Both the position numbers and the translations under genes were made by a program. A stretch of 64,000 nt of DNA, from positions 806,001-870,000 of the forward strand of contig JAYXKI010000012.1 in assembly GCA_037892935.1 (NCBI GenBank). The letters run 5' to 3'. A model generated the notes under the pieces. It saw nothing but the letters and a program-made list of their open reading frames with translations. It was not told the origin of the DNA and searched no databases. The DNA is from Phlebopus portentosus. Taxonomy: Eukaryota; Basidiomycota; Agaricomycetes; Boletales; Boletinellaceae. Below, in pieces: positions 10,950 through 21,636 of the stretch; position 1 is the stretch's first letter; each line of letters begins with the position of its first letter.

Positions 10950-11081
10950 TAAATGATTTTGGTCTGATCTATGCTTCCCCAGGCAAATCGCGACATCGTT
11001 GGTCTCGGTGTGCGCATCTCGTTCTACACGCAAACGTTCATCTACGGTCAGTAAAGAAACAAGTGCGATTTTAAACATTTT

Positions 11082-12323
11082 ATGACTGTGTCGTGGACAG
11101 CTCTTTTAGTGATGTTCGGGCCGACGTTCGAAAACATCATCTCAGCACTCTGGACTTGCCTGCTGTACGGCATCACTTATGCCCTAATTGCGCTTATCCT
11201 GGGCTTCAAGGGCCATCCGGAACTGACGTTGAATGACGCGGTTGTAATCATGTACCTTCTGTCACTGTCCTGGACAACTGCCTACCTTGCAACCCCGTGG
11301 TTTTGGCATCTCGGGAGGCGAATGCCTCTTTTTGAGATCGTCTTCTTCAGCCACACTATTCTCCTCTTATCATGCTGCCTAGCAATACTCATTTCCGCGA
11401 AATCCTTTGGTTCACTGCCGGAGTGCAACTCGAGTGCAGTAATGGTCCTCTTCAAGGAATTCCACGTATTACGTACGGGTCAGGTAGTCGGGATCATCCT
11501 TCTCATCGTGCAGCTGGTGGCATTTCTCTCGATCACGTTGTATGACTATGGAATCTGCGAGCGCCGGAATCGAATTTTTGGGTCCGCATCTCAGATGTTT
11601 AGGCGAGCGAGGAGGAGAGAAGGTGGTAATATGGGAATGCGTGATACGGCTCAGCAGAGTCTCACAGACAGGCCTCTCGTAATCCGACAAAGAGGCAGGA
11701 ACGCTCCGCACGCTGGAGGGCAAGCCAGTAGATCTGAGCGGATCGCGAATATTTCCGCTATAGTCATCGTTTGGTCGATTCTCGTCGTGAATACTGAGCT
11801 GACTATTACACGGAACTATTCCATGGGTATGCGACAGTTCGTTTGGGGCCCAGGACAGATCTCGGCGATGGCCCTTCTGGTTGTTCCTGTAACTAGTCTT
11901 GCTAAAGTCATTGCCGTGAGATACCGGGTCGACTGGTTATGCTATCTTCTGGTGGCAGAGGAGATACCTCATCCATTGCGTCCTCACGCGAATGGCATGG
12001 ATGATCGCCAGGAGCAGGGCTTGGTGTCCCATACTACGGAGCAAGAATCATTTGAAGGCGACGAAGCAAATATTCAGTCATCAGCTTTTCACTCGGACGC
12101 AATGACTGGCCAACAGGCGGAGCGTGATGGAACAGAGGTGCTTGAGAGAATGGAAGTAACACTTCCTTTATCGTCTTCCGACACGAATGGAATGATACGC
12201 GAACCTGCATGTCAACACTCTACGAAAGAGCCTGTCAAAGCAGTTGGATTACATCATCTGACAGCGCCTTCTGGATCGCAGAGACTCCATGAACAGGAGA
12301 TGCAACAACCGTCGTATTCTTAG
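11082..12323 (+). CDS. Six-span membrane protein, paralogue with truncated tail
   Basis: ATG at 11082 (MTVSWTALLVMFG), 413 aa. The six membrane segments align throughout with the gene at 7699, for example VVIMYLLSLSWTTAYL and GIILLIVQLVAFLSITLYDY. The polar tail is only about 140 aa. The stop codon TAG (12321-12323) is made of two bases of a TTA target duplication plus the first base of an inserted MITE. Beyond the MITE, sequence homologous to the paralogue's tail continues but is no longer translated. Function is unknown. An inverted partial copy lies at 3990-4812. Confidence 0.8.
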   Translation: MTVSWTALLVMFGPTFENIISALWTCLLYGITYALIALILGFKGHPELTLNDAVVIMYLLSLSWTTAYLATPWFWHLGRRMPLFEIVFFSHTILLLSCCLAILISAKSFGSLPECNSSAVMVLFKEFHVLRTGQVVGIILLIVQLVAFLSITLYDYGICERRNRIFGSASQMFRRARRREGGNMGMRDTAQQSLTDRPLVIRQRGRNAPHAGGQASRSERIANISAIVIVWSILVVNTELTITRNYSMGMRQFVWGPGQISAMALLVVPVTSLAKVIAVRYRVDWLCYLLVAEEIPHPLRPHANGMDDRQEQGLVSHTTEQESFEGDEANIQSSAFHSDAMTGQQAERDGTEVLERMEVTLPLSSSDTNGMIREPACQHSTKEPVKAVGLHHLTAPSGSQRLHEQEMQQPSYS

Positions 12324-12503
12324 GCTGTGTTCGGTACTAGCCGCAGTCTCTTAGTCACGCGGCTCTCCTGCAAAAAAAGATGGTTTTGGCCAAGTCGTAG
12401 CTCTTGGCTGTCACTTTCCTGCCATCTTTACCTGCATGACTGCCTGTTACCAGGGCCAAGAGCCGCGTGGACTCCAAGGCCGCGACTAGCACCGAACGCA
12501 GCC
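12323..12503. mobile_element. Tourist-like (PIF/Harbinger-type) MITE, 181 bp
   Basis: Terminal inverted repeats begin GGCTGTGTTCGGTACTAG at the left and, read inward from the right end, GGCTGCGTTCGGTGCTAG. Similarity extends about 45 bp on each side. A TTA target duplication flanks it (12320-12322 and 12504-12506). TTA duplication and GGC...GTTCGGT termini fit Tourist-type elements. There is no coding capacity. Confidence 0.85.
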
Positions 12504-12890
12504 TTAGGTTACGGCTGAGACATGATCAACGTGGAAATTCCAACCCGTGGCTAGTAGGAAGAAGTTGCTGCACATCATATGCGGAATCCCTCTTTGGCAC
12601 CAGATTACCGAACTGAAAGCAAGGGGTTGCACTCGTCACGCAGAGGATCTCGGAATAAGTTACAAGAGTCCTCGAGATCAGCTAAAAGCAGAAAAGGGAA
12701 ATGGCAGACGAATTCTGTGGACAGGAATGGCTCGCCATACTGTCGAGATGTGTGTAACTGCCGCTGCAGCTGCCATCCTAGATGCACCTGCCTCGTCATT
12801 ACTTGCTGCCCTACCTGCGAGCGGGGGCGAATACGGCAGGCGATAGTGTGGAAGAGGAGCCGAAAGGACCGGCTGGACCGGCTTTCTTAT
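12504..12890 (+). pseudogene. Severed tail of the 413-aa membrane-protein gene
   Basis: DNA here aligns with the tail repeat of the paralogue at 7699. Examples are GTTGCTGCACATCAT and ATTGCTGCACATCAC, GAACTGAAAGCAAGGGGTT and CCGAAAGTAAAGGGTTT, and CTCGTCATTACTTG in both. The segment contains frame changes and stops, so it has drifted since translation was cut off by the MITE. Confidence 0.65.
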
Positions 12891-13682
12891 GGAATTATCT
12901 ACAAATAGTACGTCCAGACCTGCTGGATGGGTCTTGCAACGAATTCGCTGGCTGGAGTTCGGAGGGGGCTGAGTTCAGGACACGTGACATATACCCGCGA
13001 ACTATATATACATGTATAGATAGAATGGATTAGCCTGGATGGGAGTGTCGGCGACAAAGTTGGAAAGTTTAGGTCACGTGGTAAGCGCCAAACCTCAGGA
13101 TGGAACCACGGTTGCTTTTGGGTCTCAGTCTCGCCGAACATGTGGACGGCATGATTGACGGCTTTCCTTCCCCTGAGCGCCGAACGGGGATGATGGAAGC
13201 ACGGAACCATGGAAAATGCTTCTTGAACACCGATCGTGAATGTGAGTGAAGGTGGAAAGAACTAGGTCACGTGACTGACGCCAAGTCTCTCGGAACCGGG
13301 AGTTAGATGGGCTCGAATGTTTACATCTAACTGGTCGATCGACGTGATATATGTTGCTCGGCAAGTGACCATATATGTTCTGATCGACGTTGCGAGCTGA
13401 ACGAGGTTTTCTAATAGACTTCATTCATTTCTACGTTGAGCTTGCTTGATCTACTGCACCCTACTATCGTTCTTTGCATCCTCATTATACCGTCAATCAT
13501 CCTAAATTTGCTTCACATTTCCGGACCGACAACTCCAAGGTGAGATACATGCATCTTTTCGATAGCTGCACCTGACACGAGACTTAGTACTGCTTAGCAT
13601 TATCCAGTCCGTACACGAGTCCTTTGCATTTTTCTACGTCTCTACGTCGTATTGACAACTACTCGCGCCTGTTATCTCTCAG

Positions 13683-13823
13683 ATGGATGACGAAGCCAGC
13701 TTCTACGGCTACGGCCGTTTCTGCAGCATGTTCTTTGAAGCCATTGGCCATACAATGGCCTGGTTTTTCACGATCTTCGACAGATCTTCTGCTCGGCGTC
13801 AAGAAAGCACGGAGATGGTATGA
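13683..13823 (+). CDS. Small conserved ORF (46 aa), copy in the direct arm
   Basis: The ATG at 13683 directly follows a pyrimidine tract and CAG (a possible acceptor), and the frame ends TGA at 13821-13823. The protein is MDDEASFYGYGRFCSMFF... to ESTEMV. The homologous frame at 2749-2579 shares start, core block and end. The last codons overlap GTATGA, a possible donor, and a conserved CTGACACAA-AGCTTT-CAG acceptor-like stretch follows about 65 nt later in both copies, so it may be an internal or first coding exon. No family is recognised. Confidence 0.5.
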   Translation: MDDEASFYGYGRFCSMFFEAIGHTMAWFFTIFDRSSARRQESTEMV

Positions 13824-14309
13824 AGGGATGCTTTAAAGGTGATATTTTTTCCTGGATTTGCCGTCCGATTCTGACACAAAAGCTTTCAGGCGATGTGATT
13901 CTGTATACGGACATGCTATAGACATGACAATTGCTTAGTATCAAATATTACTGAAGACCTAGCTTGTATCAATTTTCTGTGCTTTTAACCACCTTTCCTT
14001 ATTGCTGCACGTGACTCCAGAGATTAATCTTGCCTATTCTTATCTCGAATAGAAGTACTACATAGTCCTAAATCCTTCTACCACATTTGATGCGCCTTGA
14101 TTTATGCAATAGCAATGCACAACTACCAATTCTCGATCGAAATGTTCCGTTTTTGAAAGGTGATCGGCGCGTGCCTCAACCTACTCACACACGCGCTTCT
14201 GCTATGCATTAATGTCTGTTGGCTTTTAATATTCTGAAGAATCAATGGGGAATTTTAGGAATTTCGTGGCCTTTTCTTCTTATGATTTGCGTTGAAGAAT
14301 AAGGCAGAA
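13824..14309. other. Gap with no supported gene
   Basis: AT-rich; includes the possible downstream exon of the small ORF (about 13890-13925) and the end of the inverted duplication near 14.2 kb. Otherwise nothing is recognised. Confidence 0.4.
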
Positions 14310-16290
14310 TAAATTTATGATAAGGATAAGCAAAACGTTACTGGCGTACATCTAAGAGTGCCGTTCTTCCTCAAGAGACTCGTCGAGATTATCAATCTAT
14401 GGGCCTTTGTCGTGTATTCCCCTTTCCGGAGAGTTCTACTTGAAGTCAACAATGTCCTTCTCCTTGCGTAGGTAGGACAGCACACACCGCATCTCCGTCA
14501 TAGGGCCACCCGACGCCGACACGTTCGCTTTGAATCCGCTGCTTGACGTACGCGAGAGGCCTGTGAGCTGACGGACTCCGGGCGCTGGTGAGGTGGGCCA
14601 TTATGTGCCGCGAGGTCCTTGCAACATGACTCTTGCTCAAGGAAGGTACGAGGAGGAGCGTAGAACGACAGTGCTTACCGAGCTCTGAGATCCACGATCT
14701 CCTTGTAGAAGACTTCTCGCTGCTGGTTCCAATTATTTTCCGATGCAGTCGACTTGGCCTGAGCAGTCGCAGCCTGGATCATCTTCTCATGTAACGAGAC
14801 CCACACCTTTCTGAGCTCCTTGAGACAGTCCACGACCTTGAGCGACCCGGTATGAGCGACGGTTTTGCGAGAATACTCCTCTTCGGCAGTCTTATATAGT
14901 GGGTAAGTCCAGCCCTACCCCTGAAATCTTAGGAAGACCTGCCTTGGCCCGTTCCGTCTGTTCCGGCACCTTGTTCTCAGGAGACGCCCGATCACTGAGA
15001 GAGCTCCTCTCGGCATTGGCGATACCAACAAATGTCTTCCAGCATCTTCTTGTCCTGAGTGCATGATCACATACTCTTCGAGCGGCCGTTGAAGCTCACC
15101 GCTCTTCTCGGCAAGTCGAGCGATATCATCCTGCAGAGAAGACATTTTTCTCCTCAAGCCCCTTCCGTTCACCTTAGAAATAATGAATATACATATATGA
15201 TGCAGAGGGCAAATGAGCTTCCCGTACCTCAACTTTAGTGATCTGGGCCTCGACCGATACCCTATACCCGTCATGCGCGGCGGGCAGTGCTTGAAAAGCA
15301 GTTTCACTGGCTTGACTAATTTCCTGGAATTGCTGCACATGGCGAGATCACCTCCGGCAGACTTGGGTGCAGCTCTGCGTCATGCCGTGGAAGACAGTGA
15401 TCAGCGAACACTAATAAATACGGTCAAGCTCACCGAGGCTCGGCAAGTTCAGCCTTGAAGTCCTGCTCCGAGCCGTCTTCGTCAGTTGATTGTGATATGG
15501 CACCAGTCGTGATAGTGTTCGAGGACGTACCTCGCTCATAAACGGTAATCTTTCTCGATTCATTTGTGCCTACTTGACAAGCTCATCGGCCCGTTCTCGT
15601 AAGTGAGTGCGTTCGACTTATATCGGCCTTCATGAGAGGTTATCGGGCCTTCGACGAATACTCCGCGTGCCATGATGGATAGTAATGTAGAAGACATCTT
15701 CAGAACGCTGTGATTGTTTCGTGCACCTCGCGGATAACCTATTCTGATCGTCCTCCATTCGTGCCTTGTACTTCTGTTCAGAATTTTCCATTCTTGCCGA
15801 AATCTCGCGGACCTAACCCAATAGAGCCATGTTCGTTTACTGTCAACTAATCTGTAAACCTTCATCTGAAGGCAGCGGCGCGTCCTGTAATCGATCCAGT
15901 TCCTTGAGGAGACCTTTGATTTGCGAGTATCGTCAAGCTGCCAGCTCTATAGAACGTTCTCTCGCTTCAGGTTCTCTTCGTCATTCTTCGCGTTTTGAAG
16001 CTTTACCAGAGAAACGCCGCTGTTTGTGAGTGCTCGAGAGACCTGAGTCGCAAACTGGACTTGCTGTAGGTCGCTCGATCTCTTGCTTCCCGATAACTGG
16101 GACCCAAATTGAAATTAATGCCAGTGATCAATGTAAAAAGGGAGTCAACATACTTCTTCTTCAAATGCAGCAATAACTCCAGCAAGAATACGAATACCAT
16201 TTCTTGACCAATTCGCATTGCATCCTAACGTATTCAGAGTAAACCTCGGTGAACTTCTCCTGCATGCTGCTGATCGTTGAAATGATTATA
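14310..16290 (-). pseudogene. Coiled-coil gene, eroded copy A
   Basis: Minus-strand frames are Glu/Leu/Lys-rich and helical: about 15.85-16.0 kb (KLQNAKNDEENLKREN), 15.05-15.15 kb (MSSLQDDIARLAEKSGELQ) and 14.7-14.9 kb (WNQQREVFYKEIVDLRA). They are split by short intron-like gaps and frame breaks. The segment 14310-14770 aligns with 17680-18110 of copy B, including the NWNQQ...KEI motif and a splice-site-like CTTACCGAGCT. I infer an ancient tandem duplication of a multi-exon coiled-coil protein gene. No complete gene model was recoverable. Confidence 0.45.
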
Positions 16291-16299
16291 TTAGAACTG

Positions 16300-18269
16300 A
16301 ACAAGCTATCCGGAGACACGTTCAATGAAGTGCTGCACAACTAACATGGTTGAGGGCAGGGAAGAATTTGGACAATGCGTCCGCACCAATATCTTGAAAT
16401 AAAGATCCGATTGTAAAGGAAGCCGAGGGAGGCGGTGTTGAGCGAGCAGATGCGCATCATCCGCACGAAGGCAGACGTTAGAAGTAAGGAGCAATGGGCG
16501 ACGGGCGACGAGCGACAAGCGACGTTGGCAACGGTGGAGGCTAATGGGAATCGGAAAAGAAGGAAGGCCGTCGCAGACTCCACCGTACCACGTTCGGTCG
16601 CTCTGTTGAGAGTACACGCTCTTCCGCGTCCCTCGCACCTGCGAGAGCGTCGTCTCGGGCCCTTGAAAGCTTCGCCTTCTCAGCTTCAAGCTGTCGAACT
16701 TGGGCGACATCGGTACCTTCAACCACTGGAACAACGCCACTTTGTCCAGAAGCTTTTTCTCCGCGAGCAAGCTGTCCCTCTCCCCGCGGAGAGCTGACTC
16801 GACAAAATTTTAGGGAATATTGCTAGCAGTCGAAACTCAGCACACTCACCAAAGGAGCCTCATGGTCAGCTGCAACCTTCTTCGCTTTGCTCATCTCATC
16901 GGTTAGTAACTTCGCCGAGCTCTCTCTCTCCTGGCTGGGACTGCAACCGCCAGTTGAGTCTTCAACGACCCCATCCCGGCATTTGAATCCGATGATACTA
17001 CCACTGCGACCAGACTGGCGAGGCGCCTTTTCGTCGGACAGGTCCTTGACTTGCTTTCGCACCTCAGAGACAGTCTCGTTCAACTTGGAGATCTGTTGAT
17101 TCCGTTGCCCAAGTCGGTTGCGTGATTAGACGGGCATATCTTTCGGAAATCGGCGAGTGTGGCCTGCGTGACTTCAAACTGTAAGATCGACTGGTCAGCG
17201 ATGCGTCTTTTTCGAGAGTGTGCAAAACATGCCAGTTTGGTATATGCATCCTCTTCGACAACCGATCTGTAAGTCTTCAATCTCGTCCTTGAGAGCCTGG
17301 ACGCCGTCTGAGTCAGTACGATCGTGCTAATCGTTGTCGATAAGCCGTCAAGTATAGATACTATAATGCGGATCAGTTAACTTGCCTTCGTAAGAGGCTG
17401 AGCATTTCGTTCCTTCCATTGACCGTTCGCATCGTCAAGCCGTTTAATCTGAGCGTTTTTTGCATCAAGCTCAGGTCGGTGCGTCTCCTTTTTCTCTTTA
17501 AGCGGGTTCAGTTCTGACGGGGGGACAATCGAGCGCCGTCTCAGAGCTTGCGCTTCACTCTCTGCACGAAGTGTGATGACGCTTTCACGGAGAATGTTGA
17601 GCTCGTTTATTCTCTCCAGCAATTCGAAATGCTCAGCTGAATTACTGATAGCCTCCGCTACTTCTTCGCGCTCCTCTTGAATGAGTTAGAATGCATAGTA
17701 AGGATAAGCAGAACGGTGTGGACATACATTTCATGGTGCCGTCCTTGTTTCCTCGAGAACCTGCCTGAGACGGTGCATTCTCCTGCTTGGATAAAGCAAT
17801 TTCCTTCTCCTTGTGCAGATAGGCGACCACGGAACGCAGCTCCGCCACACGACCATTCACATCATCTTCATTACCTGACTCTGACATGTTCATGTTTGAA
17901 TCCGCAGTTTGACGTATATGAGAGGCCTGTGGGCCGACAGAATCCAGGTGCCAGTGAAGCAGGCTATTTTGAGCCGTGAGGTCTTTGCAACTATATTCTT
18001 GCTTAGAGGTCTATGAGGAAGTGAGCAGAAAGCTATGCTTACCGAGCTGTGAGATCTGCAATCTCCTTGTTAAGAACTTCTAGCTGCTGGTTCCAACTAG
18101 CTTCCGATGCTCCAGGAACTACGCCGCCGACAACGCCCGTTGCGTCCGGTACACCCGCTGCACTCACAGGAACAGATCTCCGACGATCCGAAACTATCCT
18201 CCCTCTGAAGAGACCTCGCACGGTAAGGAACTTCCCAATCGCATCAAACTGTCTTCGATCTTTGCCCAA
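16300..18269 (-). pseudogene. Coiled-coil gene, eroded copy B
   Basis: On the minus strand: 18269-18039 (ASWNQQLEVLNKEIADLTAR at its end), 17893-17750 (VAELRSVVAYLHKEKEIALS), 17622-17377 (INELNILRESVITLRAESEAQ), 17083-16823 (VSEVRKQVKDLSDEK) and 16726-16541 (VRQLEAEKAKLSRARDDALA). These heptad-rich blocks lie in order with intron-sized gaps, consistent with a multi-exon structural or scaffold-type protein. Several joins lack clean phase, so I treat it as decaying, though a functional gene with many introns cannot be excluded. It ends abruptly at 18269 against a SAM-like gene fragment. Confidence 0.45.
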
Positions 18270-18490
18270 TGATCTTGAAAGAGGTCGTGACCCAGTAGAT
18301 TATTTGTTGCTCGTCTCGCTTTTCGAGCACAATGACATTATAAGGCTTGGCGATGTTGCAGCACTTAAATCAGACGATTGGGAAAACCTTGGACAGGCAA
18401 CGACAGAACTCTCTGTTGGACTTATCAACCGAATCCGTTACGCTGCCCGAGAGAAGTGGACATTAGTGAGGGCAAAAAGTGGGTTTAGTT
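18262..18490 (+). pseudogene. C-terminal fragment of the transposon-associated SAM-like gene
   Basis: The frame reads NDLERGRDPVDYLLLVSLF..., then VGLINRIRYAAREK. It aligns with the last 75 residues of the protein ending at 52014 (DDLERGRDNHEYRKLAPVF..., then IGLVNCIHDYAVGD). Only this helical, SAM-like end is present. It points toward, and ends 108 bp from, the 3' end of the Tc1-like transposase at 18598-19709. That is the same convergent arrangement as at 51.8-52.0 kb. Confidence 0.7.
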
Positions 18491-18597
18491 CGTCGACGTA
18501 CATGTGCATGAAAGTACGGGTTCAACTCCGTTATAAAGTCCTTGTCTGTATATAAAAACTAGTTGTTTGCGCCTGCTTCGCATTGCAATACAAATTA

Positions 18598-19709
18598 TTA
18601 TCGGATGTAGCCACAATGCCTGAAGAGGGAACGACAGTCGGCCAAGCTAATTGACATAATCTCCCCGTATATACGCCGGAACACCACAAACTCGTCTATC
18701 TCATCTTCCAAACGGACATTCCGAAGCTGTGAGAATGCGAGCTCAATTGGATTGAAGTCTGGGGAGTAGGCTGGAAGGAATTCGATTCTCATTCCCCTGA
18801 GGCCATCAGAGAGTGAAAAGAGGAGCGATATTGGCAGGAAACGTATTTGATAAGCTCGCGAATTTCTCCCCCTTTGTGAATTGCACAATTGTCTATGACC
18901 ATCGCGGAATTCGGTCCTGGCCATGATTGCATACGGTCCAACAGTCCAGAAATGAAGTCGTAAAACAATGCTGCATTGGAAGAGCCTTCCACAATTGTGC
19001 AATGTAAGATGCCGTCCAATGAAATAGCTGGAAGAAAGGAATATCTGATGAGCTGGCTGAGATGAAATCTGCAAGTCCCAAACTAGACAAACCGTTTGCT
19101 CCTAAGGAACACTTGTTTGCGAATGGCTTGATGGTCATGTAAAGCCCATGCCTTGTTTCGCAAGTAGGTCCGTCTATCACACGCGCTTTCATCGACAGAT
19201 ACCAGTTGCTCTGCCATGTACCGCGAGCTCATCATGAGTCGCTTACTTATGTCTCTTGGCCTCGTTATGCTCAAATGCTTGCTTAGTGATCTATCACAGA
19301 TGCAAGGAAGGATCGGAACTCGGGCAACGATCAAAACGAGCTCTCTGAGCCTACCAGTTTCAAAAGGGGAACCAGCCCGTTTTAATGTCATTTCGATTGT
19401 GGCTATCGATGCCTTCTTCGCTTGGATGTCCCAGAGCAGATCCTTGAGCTCAGCAAGATAAAGATCACAACGTCGATCTTATGAACTGAGAAGAAACTGA
19501 CGAAATACTGAGCGGTACGTAAATGCAAAGCGATGAGTACTTGCCCTTGTTTCTATATATTCTAGTCTAGGACTCTCAGCCGACCACGTCTGGGAGACTC
19601 GATCACCTCGACGGTGACGATCGATCACATCGCTGATCGTAGATTTCCAGATGCTCGTCAATCCTGCCATGCGCCGAATCGTAAAGCCTCGTTTCGACAG
19701 TCCAAGCAT
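18598..19709 (-). pseudogene. IS630/Tc1-like DDE transposase, frameshifted copy
   Basis: From 19709: helix-turn-helix region (MLGLSKRGFTIRRMAGLTS), a second DNA-binding block (DLLWDIQAKKASIATIEMTLKRAG, about 19450-19385), an intron, then the catalytic domain. The motifs are VSVDESACDRRTYLRNKAWA (first Asp), MVIDNCAIHKG (second Asp, about 18.9 kb) and YSPDFNPIELAFSQLR (about 18.74 kb). The end ADCRSLFRHCGYIR matches the intact copy at 50627-51797. A one-base shift near 19.25 kb, between KQAFEHNEAKR and the VDES motif, breaks the frame, so it is probably inactive. Confidence 0.8.
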
Positions 19710-19889
19710 CGCACGACAATGGCCTTCCGCGATTCATGGAGGAGAGAACGCGTTAAGGTCGGGGAACAGACCGACACGTGACTGTGTCAGCCCGTCACCC
19801 TACGTTCCCACGTCTGATTTCTGCATCTTGCAATTGCATTCTTGCTTCTCGCACCCTTGCGTGGGCCTGTAGTCACTGCATATTGGAGG

Positions 19890-20062
19890 TCCCTAACACA
19901 TACCTGTGTAGCCGTACGTACCTAAGATAAAAAAATCTACGCAAAAATCTGTCTCACATCACACAGAAAATTTGTGTAGAACAAGATACATTAGGAACAC
20001 AGATATACGCATTTCTGTGTAGATCACGCAACACAAAAGTCTGTATAGTTTTGTCTAGCTGA
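19890..20062. repeat. TCTACACAGA-type repeats, left block
   Basis: Short repeats related to TCTACACAGA occur in both orientations, for example CACACAGAAAATTTGTGTAG and TTTCTGTGTAGATCA. The block continues after the MITE at 20621-20725 (AATCTACACAGAATCTACAC) and recurs at 22490-22690. This resembles subterminal repeats of a DNA transposon. Confidence 0.5.
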
Positions 20063-20070
20063 CGTGGTGC

Positions 20071-20612
20071 AGGACCCCCGGCAATGCTGATTGATGCCTG
20101 ATCCAGATTTCAAAATTTATATGCGGATTTTTCCGGGCGCTTCGCGCCCTTTTTATCCGGAAAACCTCAGGCATGACCTCCTAGAGCATCGATTTTGTCC
20201 GGATTTCGGCAGAGGCATCTAAAAAGGGTATTTTTTTTTCGGATTTTGATAGGCGCAAAATTTTGACTATACAGCTCTAGTATTACCCCTTATCATTTAG
20301 AAAAATGTATAACAAAGGAATGAATTGGATTACAACTACATTACAAAAAGAATATATTACTCTCAAACTACTCTGCCTTAAGACGGCAATCCATTCTCAG
20401 GCACTACACATAGCACGGTCAGGTGACGCCCTGTTGTTATCCGGATTTGCACAGGCCTCTTGGACCAAGACCTCCTCATATCCGGAAATTCCCTCAGGGC
20501 TGTGATCAATCTCGGGTCGAAATTATCCGGAAAACCTCAGGCTTCAGGCTCAAAATTTGCGAATTTTTATCCGGATTCCGGTCAGGCATCAATCAGTATT
20601 GCCGGGGGTCCT
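20071..20612. mobile_element. hAT-type MITE, 542 bp, with 8-bp target duplication
   Basis: The ends are AGGACCCCCGGCAATGCTGA at the left and the reverse complement of AGGACCCCCGGCAATACTGA at the right. The inverted repeat is about 31 bp with one mismatch. The 8-bp duplication CGTGGTGC flanks it at 20063-20070 and 20613-20620. An 8-bp duplication is characteristic of the hAT superfamily. Internally it carries repeated TTATCCGGAAAACCTCAGGC motifs and no transposase. Confidence 0.92.
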
Positions 20613-20620
20613 CGTGGTGC

Positions 20621-20725
20621 TTGATTAGATTTTGAGAGTTGATATATAAGAACTAGACTAGATTTGTATAATCGAACTATGTAAATCTACACAGAATCTA
20701 CACAGATCTCTACGCGTGCGAGTGA
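20621..20725. repeat. TCTACACAGA-type repeats, continuation after the MITE
   Basis: Removing the MITE and one target duplication rejoins this stretch with 19890-20062 into one block of about 280 bp of CTACACAG-type repeats. Confidence 0.45.
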
Positions 20726-20864
20726 CGAGTGTCAGACGAACTTAGATGCATTTTGACGTGTCGTCCTCTTTGTCTCTTGCCACCACTAGTACTGTCATGC
20801 CACTCTATCCACCCCCAGCACCTACAAATCATCTCCGTCCCTGCTTCATCCACCTCATTCATGA

Positions 20865-21620
<756 letters not shown>

Positions 21621-21636
21621 CAGACGTCTTCATGGT

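Larger units (their letters stand above)
11497..14210 (+). repeat. Right arm of the inverted segmental duplication (partner 2210-4812)
   Basis: Colinear in reverse with 4812-2210: membrane-protein gene, then a non-coding stretch with shared segments such as CAACGTCGATCAGAACATAT (on the other strand), then the small ORF, then AGATTAATCTTGCCTATTC-type sequence near 14.03 kb. Confidence 0.75.

Noticed and set aside
18598..19709. Bacterial IS630 insertion sequence (horizontal transfer)
   Set aside because: The gene has spliceosomal introns and matches the other intron-bearing copies here, so it is a resident eukaryotic Tc1/IS630-like family.
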